The position numbers were made by a program, and so were the translations under genes. Positions 1-11,761 of a DNA stretch of 64,000 nucleotides are shown one piece after another. Under the pieces are notes generated by a model. It saw nothing but the letters and a program-made list of their open reading frames with translations, was not told the origin of the DNA and did not search any database. The stretch's first letter is position 1; the number at the start of each line of letters is the position of its first letter. This DNA is from Notamacropus eugenii (Eukaryota; Chordata; Mammalia; Diprotodontia; Macropodidae). The DNA lies in the NCBI RefSeq assembly GCF_028372415.1, contig NC_092877.1:249813510-249877509 (forward strand), in the 5' to 3' direction.

Positions 1-65
1 CATCACCCATCTGCAACACAGTTGCAAAACTGACATTTTTGAACACATCTCACAATGCTACACTT

Positions 66-320
66 ATCCTAAATAAATAAATAAATAAATGTACACACAT
101 ATACTATATACATACACATGCAATGTATATATTTGTCCTTAAACTGGCATATGTATGTTTATGTATGCATGTGTGCATATGTATATACTTATGCATGTAT
201 ATATGCATATTGTGAATGTGTGCGTGTGTGTATGCAAATAATATATACAAGTGTATATATACACATACATACACATATGTACATATATGTATATATGTAT
301 ATACAAATAAATTTCACATC
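66..320. repeat. TA/TG-rich cryptic simple repeat
   Basis: AAAT repeats (from about 72) are followed by interrupted TATG, TACA and TGTG units up to about 305. Open frames here are low-complexity (Y, I, C, M, H, T) and exist on both strands, so they are not genes. Confidence 0.9.
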
Positions 321-984
321 AATTTCTTTCACAGTCTTTATGATATATTCAAAGCCACACCTGTTTTTCCTTAGATTCAATCTTAATCTCCTACTTCCTG
401 ACATTTACATATACTCTACCTTGTACAAGGAATCCTTCATAGTTAAACTTCAATGCCCCTTCCTGCAATAAAGTCTTTTTTAATGCTCTCATTTGACAGT
501 TCCATCTCATTGTCCCCCTTCACAAATGTAGATAAAAACATAAGTATACATATGTAAATAAACACATGTATATACATTTTTCTTTACTTTGTATATGTAT
601 GTATATATTGCACTCATAGTATAAATATTATATATCATAGAATTATGTATGTACACACAATACAAATAAATAAATTTGTAGCATTTACTTCTGTGCATAT
701 GTTCCTTGTGAACAAGACCAATTTATTATTTGCCTGAACATTGCTAGCCTAGAAAAATAGCATGTTATGAATGAATGGTTATTAGTCCTTGATGTAAGGA
801 AAACCTGGATGCAAATCTGATTTTTGATGCTTTCTTCCTGTATGATCATGTGAAAGTCATTTAACTTAACCAAATTCCACCCAGCACTCTTAAGACTCAA
901 AGTTGTAGGAAAGGTGCTGATATGCATTTGTAGTAGGAATTTTTCACTGAAAGTTTCTTCCAATTAGGAAATGTTCAGTTAAAC
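321..984. other. unassigned AT-rich sequence
   Basis: No recognisable gene or repeat apart from another TA/TG-rich patch at about 540-670. Confidence 0.5.
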
Positions 985-1275
985 ACAGGTACACACACAC
1001 ACATATAAACATATATATGTGTGTGTATGTATATATGTGCCTGTGTACACACATATACATGTATACATGTGCATGTGTGCATGCATGTGTTTATGCATGC
1101 ATGTGTTTATATATACATGTATACATATATACGTGTATATGAGTACATATGTATACATACACATATGTGTGCATTGTATATATGTATGCACATATGCACA
1201 TACATGTGCATATATATGTACATATATGTATATATACATGTACATATATGCATGCACATGTGTGTATGTAACTGC
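985..1275. repeat. TATG/CACA cryptic simple repeat
   Basis: About 290 bases of interleaved ATGT, ACAC and GTGC units with many partial palindromes. The overlapping open frames on both strands are by-products of the repeat. Confidence 0.9.
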
Positions 1276-1439
1276 TTAGAGCAGGAAGTAAAATATAAGA
1301 AATACTTCATAAATTCTTTTTTAAACTAATTTGATTTCATAATATGATTTTCTAATCACCAAGAATCAGAAGTCTATTTGGTCACTCTTTTTAAGTAATT
1401 AGAAATATTAATTTTGCTTTGTTGCCTTCTATTTTCTTT

Positions 1440-2738
1440 CTTTTTTTTTATTTTACAACTAATTTATTTTTGAGAATCATTTAACATGAAATTATAGAAA
1501 TAAAATTTGTATAAATACAAATCCACATTTGTTATAACACAGATGACAAAGGACAAAGCAAAAACAAGAAAACTAAATCTGTGGCTATATACAATTCGTC
1601 ACAGTTGTGTCGTGTACACTAAAAGTCTTTCACAAAATAGTCATCTCAGATCAACAGAAGACCACTCTTCATTCAATGCTGTCATCCTGCAATATAGGCT
1701 GCTGTAACATCCACACCTGTTTTCTCCGTGTCCTCCTTTAATATGACTGGTAATTGTTTTGGTGATTACTACCACCTCGGGATGCTTTGCCATACGTGCT
1801 TTGTTAACCACTGTAGTCTACATATCCCTGTCCATATCCGTAGTTCCCATAGTTATACCCAGTATAATAATATCCGCCATAGCCGCTATAGTTTTGATCA
1901 CCACCATAGGCACTATTGCAATTTCCATATCCTTGACCATAATAGTTATTAAATCCTTGGTTGCAGTTTTGGCCCTGATCTTGGCCACGACCCCTAGTCC
2001 CACCGCGGCCTCCAGCAGGGCCCCTCCCTCCTTTCCGTTGTTGCTCTTGCTGACTGTATACCTCCTTGGGTTGTACGACTTTGATTTCACACTTCCCAGA
2101 ACCAATCTGATGTTAAGTGTTTTTTAATAATTTCTTTACTGGTTCTTCATCTGTATATGTGATAAAACAAAATCCTCTTTTTTCATTTGTTTTTGTGTCC
2201 ATAGTAAGTTCGATGTTCTCAACCTCTCCAAATGCTTCGAAGTACTCCTTGATCTGTTCCTCTGACGTGTCTGGGCTCAGTCCACCAATAAACACTTTTT
2301 GGGAGGGCTCCTTTCCCTTTAAAGTTTTGGCCTGCTTGGAGTCTATCAACTTGCCATCCAGCTTATGCTCCTTGAGTTCCAGGACCTTGTCCACACTGGT
2401 GGCCTCCTTGAAAAGCACAAATCTGAATCCCCACAATCAGACTGTGACTGGATCTGTTTTAATCATGCAGTCTACAACCTCTCCAAAATGAAACAGGTAC
2501 TCAATGAGATCTTTCTTTCTCGTATCCCATTTCAGCCCTCCAATAAAGGTTTTACCATCGTCCTGCTGGTTCTTGCTGGCGTTGATCTTGGATCCCTCGC
2601 GAACTCCTCCATGTTGCTGTACTGGTTCACTTCCTCCATGGTGTCAGGGCTGTGGGCCGGGGGCAGGTGGCTCGGACAGGCAGTCCCAGCGGCAGCACGT
2701 TGGGTGGAGCCTGATTTAAAACGGTGGTGGAAGATCAT
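1440..2738 (-). pseudogene. HNRNPDL: HNRNPDL processed pseudogene
   Basis: This is an intronless, broken copy of heterogeneous nuclear ribonucleoprotein D-like, a nuclear RNA-binding protein with two RRMs and a Gly/Tyr-rich tail. Reading the minus strand, 2738-2532 matches the end of the N-terminal extension and the start of the canonical protein ([13 protein letters not shown]; human EDMNEYSNIEEFA). Next comes RRM1 ([16 protein letters not shown]), with a frame change and an in-frame stop. An open stretch of 107 codons (2436-2113) holds the end of RRM1 and RRM2 ([16 protein letters not shown]). The Gly/Tyr/Gln-rich tail (about 2105-1745) lies in other frames, and a 3' UTR follows. A poly(A) tail appears as T-rich plus-strand sequence at 1440-1452. 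Flanks 1426-1439 and 2739-2752 match at 13 of 14 bases, a target-site duplication typical of L1-mediated retroposition. The 5' end of the mRNA is missing. HNRNPD and HNRNPAB fit less well. The family assignment is from memory of the human protein. Confidence 0.92.
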
Positions 2739-2752
2739 CTTCCATTTTCTTT

Positions 2753-4138
2753 AACCAGATTGTCTAAATATACTATAATTAAATCATTTGTAATATATTC
2801 ATTTCAAGAACTGATATAATAAATTAGGAAAACTGTTTATGTAATGTGATTTCTAAATGTGCAAGTATATTTATTGGATAAATTATCTCTTTGTAATCTA
2901 GATGTCTTTGATTGCTATTTTCTAATGTTATTTCATTTAAATTTCTATGTGTCATGTTGCTGCAATGACATATTCTTATTTATAAGAATTATGTTAATAA
3001 TATTGATCAGTATTTGCACAGTAGGATGTGAGATATGCAAATTGCTTTTATAGCTATATCTAAATTGATGCTTTATGATACCACATCTCATCTACAAAGG
3101 AATTTTTGCTTCCTTGAATAACCCTGACAACCCCTGCTGTTTTGGAACTTGTTTTAGTGTGGAGGAATGGAATAAATACAGTGGTCTTGACAGAAGACTT
3201 CATGTTCTCCCCTGAAATCCAATTATAGATGAATGGCAACGTTACAACTAGAATGAGAATCTGATTCTCATTGATATTTACTAAAATCCATGTAGATAGA
3301 TGCTCAAATCCTTACTAAAAGCCTGTTTCATGAGAATATAGCAACTAACCGAATACTTTTCTGGATCATTGCAGAAACTTGGTGATAATTCCTTTGTAAA
3401 ATCCAAAGTCTTCCAAACTGGGATTTACACAGTCTTGTCACTTTTTTTGACTAATTCAGTAACTCTAACTACAAATTCTGAATCTCCTTACTGTATGTTT
3501 ACCCAGTATATGCTCTATTTAAAAATGAGAAACACTAACATATTTTTGTCACTATATTGGCAGGCAAACTTTCCTCTATAGCTAGTTACTGCATAACAAA
3601 ATGACCAGTTAAAATCTTTATGACTTTTGTTCTTCCATAGTTATGTGTATTTTAACAGACAATTTGAAAAAAGAAAATCATATGCAAGAAATGTAAAGAA
3701 AGAATATTAGAAGCAGGACTTAAGAAGGGTTAGAATGTCAGAGACAAAAAATGGTGACCTGAAAAGAAGTGAGAAGGGTAGGGATAGGAACATGTTAGCT
3801 AAGCAAGAATATGTGCATTATAAAGAAAAAAATAGCAGTTATAAATATTTGTCTAAACCTAGGTATTAAGCCCATGGGAGAAAATATGAATTGGGGTACA
3901 AGCAATATTCACAAAAGCTCAATCTCAATTCAAGATCTAGTCAGATACACAGTAGTCCAATGGGTCCTTCAAACCCAGAACTTCTGTTTAAGCAAAATCA
4001 AGACACTAAATAAATAGAAATAAAAGAAAACAAAGTATTAGAGCATAAACAGTACCCAGAGGGGTCAACACATGGTTTTGCCCTAAGAACTTGGCACTAA
4101 AAGGTAGAAAGATAAGTTACTTGAGGAAACCAAGTTAT
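2753..4138. other. unassigned AT-rich sequence
   Basis: About 1.4 kb with no recognisable gene, repeat family or RNA. The short open frames are unrelated to anything I know and are what chance gives in AT-rich DNA. Confidence 0.5.
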
Positions 4139-4296
4139 GTCAACAAGGATTCATTATGCCAGATGTTGTGTTATATACTAGGGATAAAAAAAAAAGATTC
4201 ATTCACTAACCATTTATTAAATACCTACTATGTGTCAGGCACTGTACTAAGTGCTGAGTATACAAAAAAAGAAGAAAAAGAAAAAAGACAACTGTT

Positions 4297-4583
4297 TCTC
4301 TCAAGGAAGGCAGATGGTTGTAGGGCAAGATGGAAACCTCCAAAGAGGGAGAGCTGAGTAGGAAATGAAGGTTTGTCTGACCTTGGAGTGCTCTTTAAGT
4401 AGAAGTTTGGAGAGAAGCACTTCACTTTGTCCTCCACTCAAAGGAACCCCAAGGGCAGAGGGTATAAATGAGGTATGAGTACCAATACTGATGAGATTTT
4501 GGATGAGGATGAGGTCCCTGATATTGATGTTCCTGGAGGCATGAGAAGTCCATATGAATACATCCAGGTTAAAAAAATGGAAA
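4297..4583. other. unidentified ~290-base segment inside L2
   Basis: L2-like sequence stops near 4297 and resumes near 4585. Between them is non-L2 sequence with a TATA-like GTATAAATG at 4461 and a short acidic open frame from 4475 (MSTNTDEILDEDEVPDID...). Its L2-unlike part ends at CATCCAG|GTTAAA (about 4567), which resembles a splice donor. I do not recognise the peptide. It could be a displaced exon, part of another insertion, or chance. Confidence 0.25.
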
Positions 4584-4954
4584 GTCAAAAACATAGCTCC
4601 TGTTATCATAAAACTCAGAATTTAAAGGAAGACAGTATGCACATTATAATCCATGCACATACAGAACATAGGTAGTGAAAGTTAAATTAAGGTAATCTTG
4701 GAGGGAAGGAGGGAAAATTGTATGTGGGGAGGGTACTAAGGAGGAGAAAATTCTTCTTTAGAAGGAAAAAGGAAGGAAGGATATCTAAGGGTCAGGTTTG
4801 GAGAGGGGGGTATATTCTAGGCATGAGCAACAGCCAGGACAAGTGCATGGGATAGGGAGATGGAGTGCTATGTGCAAGGAGCAGCAAGAAGGAAAGAGTA
4901 ACAGGATTATAGAGTAAGTGGAACGAGATGCTAGTAAGGTAAGAGGGGATAATT

Positions 4955-5190
4955 CATTATCAACATCACCAATGTAGTTAACATTTATTTATTGCTTAAT
5001 ATGTGCCAGTATTGGGCTGCTTTACTGCTATTATCTCATTTGGTCCTCACAGCAACCCTACAAGGTAGATGCTATTATTATTCCCATTTCAGAGATGATG
5101 AAACTCAGGGAAACTGAGGTCAAGTGATTTCCTCAGTGTCACATGGTTGGTTGACCTCCTCATCCAGGCTCTACTGTGCCACCTACCTGC
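4955..5190 (-). mobile_element. MIR SINE, minus strand
   Basis: The CORE-SINE body reads in reverse: TAACATTTATTTATTGCTTA, then a TCTCATTTGGTCCTCACA segment, 'GATGAAACTCAGGGAAACTGAGG' in shortened form, and the 'CAAGTGATTTCCTCAGTGTC' stretch. It lies within the L2 copy, so it inserted there or was trapped there. Confidence 0.85.
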
Positions 5191-5734
5191 CAAACAGGAT
5201 GTCATATTTGATCCCGACATTAATAAGGAGCCAATAGAATTTGTTGAGTAGAGAGGTGTCATGATCATATTTATACTTTAAGAAATTGATTTTGGTTATT
5301 AAATTGAGAATAGATTGGAGTGGAAAGCTACTTGAGGAAGACCAGAAGACTATTAAAGTAATCCAGGTAAGAATTAGCGAGAACCTATGTGAGCAATAGT
5401 GGGGAAGCAGGAGACCAAGTAAAAGACTATTCCAATAATGTAATCAAAAGTTGCTGAGGATTTGTGTGAGTAGACGTAAGAGCTGTGAAAGTGAAAATGA
5501 AAAAATCTGGAACAAAAATTAGATATATGCGGTTAGTATGAGTGATGAATCTAGGATGACACTAATATTGTGAGACTTGATGATTGAAATTATGGTGGTG
5601 CCCTAGATAATAATAGGAAAGTTAAGAAGAGGAGGGCTTGTAGAGAAATATAATAGGTTATATTTTGGACCTGATGACTAAAATTCCTGAAGGAAAATAA
5701 GTTAGTGATGTCTAGGAGGAGGTTGGTAATTTCA

Positions 5735-5815
5735 AGTCAATTCAAGAAGCATTTATTAATTATCTACTGTTTGCCAAGGGACTGTGCTAATCACTGTGAT
5801 TACAGCTCAGCTGAT
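5735..5815 (-). mobile_element. L2 3'-terminal fragment, minus strand
   Basis: AAGCATTTATTAATTATCTA followed by a CTGTTTGCCAAGGGACTGTG stretch matches the reverse of the L2 3' end. It lies out of order inside the larger L2 copy, so it is a separate insertion or a rearrangement. Confidence 0.7.
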
Positions 5816-5825
5816 AAATGAGTTC

Positions 5826-5833
<8 letters not shown>

Positions 5834-5879
<46 letters not shown>
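5834..5879. repeat. (GT)n microsatellite
   Basis: Nearly perfect GT dinucleotides for about 45 bases. Confidence 0.97.
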
Positions 5880-5882
<3 letters not shown>

Positions 5883-6115
5883 ATAGAGCTACAAATATAG
5901 ATATAAAATTATGGTTATATAGTTCTGGGAATAATTGGAATAGTGATGATAGTTTAAATTATGGGAGCGAGGAAGGTCAAGGGATATTATATAGAGGACA
6001 AAGGAAAATGGGTCCAGGATGAACCACTGGAGAACACCTACCAAACAGTGGGTGTCACAGAAAAGGAAACTGAATAAAAGCCATCAGACAGAGAAGAGAG
6101 CCAAGAGTAAAGAAT

Positions 6116-6268
<153 letters not shown>

Positions 6269-6400
6269 TTAGAAAACTCTGTCTAGGATAAAAGAATGAT
6301 CAATAGTATCAAAGCTTGCAGTGAAGTCAAGAAGGGTGGAGACAATCAAAAGTTACATTAGAATTTATCTACTGATGAAATGAGAGTAAACATATAGTAA

Positions 6401-6840
6401 AGGTAAATCATATCACCCACTTCCCCCCAGAGGTAATACACTTAAATTCCAGAATGGACTGAATATGTACAGGTATGTGGTCATTGTTTTGCTGTACTAT
6501 GTGTGTTCACTGTGAGAGTTTTGTTCAGTTCTTTGGTTATTGCCAACATCATCACTCCTGCACTGTGTATATTCTACTCCTTTCTACCATTTAACCGCTT
6601 TGTTGAATCTTTTTAACTTTATACTGTCTTCTTGTTCTCCATTCCATTGCCCTTTTAGGCTATCACTGTTTTGCCCTGCCAAATCTCAGCCTTGAATTAC
6701 TCGCACCATCTGCCTCCTTCTACTAATACTGATGAACAAAACTGAGTAAAAATATGTAGCCAAGCATATTTGGTTCATAAAAATTTATATCACATAAACT
6801 TAATTGGTCCGTCGCTGCAGCAAGGCAAATTTTTTATATT
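6401..6840. other. unassigned sequence, possibly diverged LINE
   Basis: No clear feature. It lies between two L2 copies of opposite orientation and may hold unrecognisable L2 sequence. Confidence 0.35.
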
Positions 6841-7995
6841 TCCTAGTCAAATCACCATCCCACTCACCACTGGACATTTTTTCCAAAGTATTAATTCCTC
6901 TTTAAACCTGTCATAGTGCCCACTTACCCACTATTATCCTCTTAGAACCCTGCCTCACATTTCACTGAAAATGATGAGGCCATTTTTCAGGAGTTCTCTG
7001 TTTTCCTTTCTCCCTCATATATTGCATACATACCTGTGGCTACTATTTCTTCCTTCACCTTGTCTCACATAAAAAGATGGTTCTTTTCCATACCAACTCA
7101 AGTTCCTCTAAATTCCCAAGAGATTCATATTCCATCTTGTCTTCTAAGCAGATTGTTCCCTCTCTCATCACAACTACCACTCATTTATCTTCAATCTCTC
7201 TATCTGCTGGATTCTCTCCTTCTTGTCTACAAAAATGCCTGTTTCCTCCACTCTCAAAAAACCCAAACAAACAAACAAACAAAACAACTTAGTTGATCTG
7301 TCCATCTTCATTAAGTAGTTCTATATCTCTTCTGAATTTCTTTACCACATTTCTGGATAAGGTGTTGTATGAGATACCTCTACATCCTTTCCTTTCTGTC
7401 TCTTCTTAATTTCTGCAGTCTGGTTTGCAGTTTCCTAATTTAAATGAAATTCTCTCCAAAGTTACTAATGATCTTTCTAATGCCAAATATAAAGGCCTTT
7501 TCCCAAGTCTTATCTTTCTTGATCTCTGTACTGCTTTTGACTCTATTGATCACACTATTCACCTTGATATTCTCTCCTCTATTGGTTTCCTCTTATCTGT
7601 AGACTATTCCTTCTCAGTCTCCATTTATGTATTTTTGTTGAGATAGTTGCTAATAGTATGTTTCCTAAGACATCTGGACTTTCTCCTACACTCTCTATAT
7701 CATTTTGCTTGGTGATCTCTTCAGCTCAAATGGATTCAACTATCATCTCTATTCTAATGATTCTCAGCTCTACTTATCTATCCCTTACTTCTCTGCTCAC
7801 CTCCACATTTGCATCTACAGTTGTCTAATGCACACTTTGAATTGTATGTCCTATAGACACGTTTGGCTCAAAATGAACAAAATTGAAATCAATAGTTTTC
7901 CTCAAGAAAACTTCTCTTCTGAACTTCCAAATTACATCTGTCATCTATACTCCGAACCTGGATAGCATTCTTGACTTCTCATTTTCTTTGACAAG
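6841..7995 (+). mobile_element. L2 LINE reverse-transcriptase remains, plus strand
   Basis: The plus strand keeps L2/CR1 reverse-transcriptase motifs in broken frames. An upstream block near 7190 resembles 'LSTGSFPSAYKHAQVSP'. At 7425-7646, LSKVTNDLSNAKYKG is followed by FLDLCTAFDSIDHTIHLDIL, where D-x-x-x-A-F-D-x-I-D-H is the first catalytic block. At 7705-7965 there is GDLFSSNGFNYHLYSNDSQLYLS, which corresponds to the YADD catalytic block with A and D altered (YSND). An AAAC run sits at 7260-7285. The copy is old and inactive. Confidence 0.85.
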
Positions 7996-8039
7996 TCTGT
8001 AAGAGTAACTTGAATTGGAAAATCTTTCCTATTTGTTAA

Positions 8040-8400
8040 TAGGGCCATTAAGTCACATGGAACCTATGATGGAAGGAGTTTGCTGAATGAGTAGAGCTGG
8101 AAGAGGCAGAGCTAGAGTCTTGAGAGCAGTCAGAGCTGGGAAGGATGCAAGCTCCTGGGTAGCATGAGTGATTGTGTGATTGTTTGTGATTTTAACAGAT
8201 CCTGCTTATGATGAGCGTGATGGACCTGGTTTGTAGGAAGGCTAGCAGGGCGAAGGCTTGAGAATGGTGTTGTCCTCTGCATTGTTATTGTGTATAGATT
8301 TTTGTTGTTGTTATGGATTTGGGTTTGAATAAATGTTTTGGTTCTGCCTTTCATGTGGAGAGTCTGTGATGTTTCTCGATTCTGAATTATGCCATGATAT
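8040..8400 (+). other. possible solo LTR fossil
   Basis: The region is less AT-rich than its surroundings, with a polyadenylation-signal-like AATAAA at about 8329 and a following GT/T-rich segment, as in the R-U5 part of an endogenous retrovirus LTR. No internal retroviral sequence adjoins it and I could not place the ends or the family. Confidence 0.3.
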
Positions 8401-9140
8401 TTATGGCTGCCATAGACACTGTGAATGTTGCATTAATGATACATCAGTCATATGCTATCTTTGGCCAAATTCCTGTTGATTCTACTTTCTAATAATGTCT
8501 CATATACACTTCTTTTCTTCTTTTTCACTACTACTGCCACCACTCTTGTACCTTCTTATTAGCAACTACCCAATCCCCACCCCATCTCCATACAAACACA
8601 CACAAGGATATTTAAATTTCCACCAAAAGTACAACATACAGAGAAAGACTTAGAAATTCATTAATGGTACCTAGGAAAGAAGTATTTTAATTCGTGTCAA
8701 ACAGGAGCACTGCTCACAGGTACTCACAAAACCTTATCCTATCTGACAGCAATTCAGAAATAAACTGAAAAACAAATGTTTGCATGTGATACTGGTTGTA
8801 CATTTGTCCAAGAAGTATGTGGTTATTCAACACAGTAACTCCATTTGATATACTGAGTCCTGTGTAATTCCTTGAACTGTGAGAAAGAAAACACAATTCT
8901 TTCTTATGTTCCTTAAGTCTTAGAAGCATATAAAAATGAAAAGTTCAAAGACAGCTTATCCTAACCACTTAATTTTTAATGATTAAAATAATAAGTTAAT
9001 GTAACAGCTTACAGCTGCAGTATAAGACTTAATTGTCTCCCTGTTCCTCTCTGGAAAATTATCGTTGATACCTCTTACCCACAGTTATTTTTAAAGCATT
9101 ATAAAGGAGTTAATCCAATTTGGGCACTGTCTATGTCTGT
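8401..9140. other. unassigned AT-rich sequence
   Basis: No gene or repeat recognised. Confidence 0.5.
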
Positions 9141-9143
9141 CTG

Positions 9144-9144
9144 G

Positions 9145-9194
<50 letters not shown>

Positions 9195-9212
9195 GTCTGT
9201 CTATCTATCTAT
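9144..9212. repeat. (CTAT)n microsatellite
   Basis: About 16 tetranucleotide units with two CTGT variants near the end. Confidence 0.97.
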
Positions 9213-10650
9213 GTACATATACAAGAGATATATGCATACACAGGCATACACACATATTTCGCAAAATTAAGGGGTAGAAAGAGGGGGCTGGCGCCAAGGC
9301 CATCCATCATTCTGGGCTTCTCATATGAAATATTTGCCCTGAAAAAAATCTGAAATTATGACAGAAGTTAAAGTGTAGGATTTCTGTGTGATAGCTCATA
9401 TTTATATTGAGACTGATGCTGTGGCTGGAATGTAAGTGATTTGAAATATAGCAGGCCTAAAGCAAATCAAGTGTCTGCACTAACCTTAATAAGAATGTTG
9501 TGGGCCTGTAGGACCACAGAGACACCAGAATTGGGGAAAGGAATCAGCTCAGAAAACAGAATGGAACAAAACTTTAGAATCAATCAGTAGTAGGATCTAG
9601 GCCTTAAATGGCACCTGCCTAAAAAAGAGTAGAGTCAAGTTAAATTTCAAAATTTCAATTTAAAAAATAAAATTGTGTATTTTCTCTAAGTATGTTCCTT
9701 TTGTCTTCTTTTCTTCTAGTATAGAGATTAGATATTACTCTAAAATTTAAAAAGCCTCTTTTTTTTCTATTACCTCATCTTACTATTGTATTACCTTGGC
9801 TATTTCAGAGGTTGGTGTATTGAGGCAAACCACACTCTTGAATAACTTCTATTTCTGCTCCATACATTTGATTCACTGGGAGATACAAAAATAATAACAT
9901 GACAGAATTCCCTCCTCCAAAAAAAAAATCACTTTGCTTGGTTTGGTTCTCTGACTTCATACACTGGTCTGCCTTATGCCAGTTATCTAGAAGACTTTTA
10001 GTATAGCTTAAATTCTCCAATCCAAATGACTACTTAGTCCCCACTATAATTTGGTTGTAAAGAACTAGCCCTAAAGCTTGTGCTTTATGAGTATTGGATT
10101 TTAATTTCACATTTCTTTCTTTTTTCACAATCTAGGCAGAAGAATGAAGCCAGTCAGTCAAGACCTTTAATCATAGCCTCTTGTGAATAAATGAGGGAAA
10201 ATTAGAAAATAAAATATAATCTCCTTCAAAAATTGAACATTAGATTTATCATCATAGTTTAATATTCTAAAAAAAAGTATCTCTCTCCAATACTCAACTA
10301 AAATTGAAACCTAACAAAATTTAGCCAAGACTCTCAGTATTATTAATCCATCCAAATCATCTGGGGTACCCAAGAGACACAGTTCCACATTCTTTACTTG
10401 ATAAGTTTGCTATTGCATTGTCTTAACTACATTTCATAAGGTCAAACCCCAAATATCCTTCTTAATCAAAAGAAATCACCACTCTGCCCCCACAGACATC
10501 GATTTATAGGATAATGTTTGGATGATGAAATATATAAACTATTTCCTCTTCCTTGCGTGTATCTTGGCCAAGCCCTGCTTCCAGGGGCTTTTTATCTAAA
10601 ATTCATTAGGAGGTGCATACACATATGCATACAGTAAATCCTTAATACTT
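9213..10650. other. unassigned sequence
   Basis: About 1.4 kb without a recognisable gene or repeat. Confidence 0.5.
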
Positions 10651-10652
10651 AG

Positions 10653-10916
10653 AGGCAGCTGGGTGGTGCTGTGGTGCAGTACAAAGAATGTTGCAGCTAT
10701 AGTAAGGAATACCTGAGTTCAAATTGGGCTTCAGAAAGATACTTATTAGCTGTGTAACCCTGGACAGATGACTTAACCTTTGGTTGCCTTACTTTGGACA
10801 AGTAATCACTTCTGTCTGTCTCAATTTCCTCATCTGTAAAATAGAGGTAATAGAATGTTTTTGAGAATAAAATGAGAAACCTTTATGTGCTATATAAATG
10901 CTAACAACAACAACAA
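10653..10916 (+). mobile_element. MAR1-type CORE-SINE, plus strand
   Basis: A tRNA-derived head (AGGCAGCTGGGTGGTGC) is followed by a B-box-like 'GAGTTCAAATT' segment, a MIR/CORE body (TCAATTTCCTCATCTGTAAA), a CTTTATGTGCTATATAAATG tail and an (AAC)n end at about 10903-10916. The head is a SINE promoter and not a functional tRNA. Confidence 0.88.
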
Positions 10917-11028
10917 TGAACATAAAAGTGTTAAAGGACATAAAATTTTATCTCAGATATAAAATCATTTATTTGAATCATTTCAAAGCACCATGTAACT
11001 ATGTATCTTAATATAATATGACTGCCTG

Positions 11029-11031
<3 letters not shown>

Positions 11032-11072
<41 letters not shown>
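11032..11072. repeat. (TA)n microsatellite
   Basis: About 20 uninterrupted TA units. Confidence 0.95.
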
Positions 11073-11075
<3 letters not shown>

Positions 11076-11179
11076 GTGACTTTGTAAAGCTTAATCTGTT
11101 AATATGCATATTGAATATTAATATTAGTAATCATTGGCAATGCAAATGTTCTTGGGTAACCTTATGCAGGAAATAAAAT

Positions 11180-11270
11180 GAAGCACATAGATTCCTGGTT
11201 TTGGAGTTAGGAAGACTTGGATTCAAATGCCAACATCTAATACTAGTAGTATGATCATGACCATTCACCA
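11180..11270 (+). mobile_element. SINE head fragment (MIR/MAR type)
   Basis: TTTTGGAGTTAGGAAGACTT followed by GGATTCAAATGCC matches the 5' half of CORE-SINEs (GGAGTCAGGAAGACCTGAGTTCAAATCC). The rest is missing or too diverged to recognise. Confidence 0.6.
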
Positions 11271-11454
11271 CTTCTATAAAATATGGATTCTCAAGGAAAA
11301 CTAGTACCACTGGTGTGAAAGCTTGCAAGGCCTTTGCTGTGCTACTCATCTACCTTTTGTGTCCACATGGCATTCAACTTTCTTCTGTGACTCCAAGAAG
11401 CTGTAGCATGCTCAGTGTCCATGTCCCCATAAACCATCTTAGCAAGTTGACAAG

Positions 11455-11657
11455 CAGGGGTAAGAAACCTGTGGCCTGGAGGCCATATGTGACCCTCTAG
11501 ATCTTCAAGAGTAACCCTTTGACTGAATCCAAACTTCACAGAACAAATACCTTTAATAAAATAATTTGTTCGGTAAAACTTGGACTCAGTCAAAGGGCCT
11601 CACTTGAGGATCTAGAAGACCACATGTGGCCTCAAAGCCACAGGTTCCCCACCCCTG
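11455..11657. mobile_element. palindromic non-autonomous hAT transposon
   Basis: A foldback element of about 203 bases. The left arm CAGGGGTAAGAAACCTGTGG is mirrored by the right arm, which ends in CCACAGGTTCCCCACCCCTG. The arms stay complementary for roughly 70-80 bases, meeting near AATAAAATAATTTG (about 11555). CAGGGG...CCCCTG termini are typical of Charlie-like hAT elements. No transposase is present. The 8-base flanks do not match, so the duplication has decayed or my ends are off by a few bases. Confidence 0.85.
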
Positions 11658-11761
11658 AAAGTTAAGTGCAATCAGTAGGCCTGAAAATCATTGGCAAATT
11701 AGGGAAATGCCTCTCTGAGTCTAAATATGGGAGAATAATAACATTTTTATCCAATATCCAT

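Noticed and set aside
118-471. 117-codon open frame and similar frames in TA/TG repeats (also 979-1329, 34927-35293, 42122-42450, 47861-48094)
   Set aside because: They are built of Y, I, H, M, C and T from dinucleotide repeats and are open on both strands, so they are composition artefacts.
2117-2491. 124-codon plus-strand frame
   Set aside because: It is antisense to the HNRNPDL pseudogene.
9144-9212. CRISPR-like regular array
   Set aside because: It is a pure tetranucleotide microsatellite. No direct repeats with unique spacers exist anywhere in the window.
10653-10740. tRNA gene in SINE heads (also 62483, 63695, 13930)
   Set aside because: The A/B-box-like sequences belong to tRNA-derived SINEs. 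They are followed by CORE or RTE tails and lack a cloverleaf with an intact acceptor.
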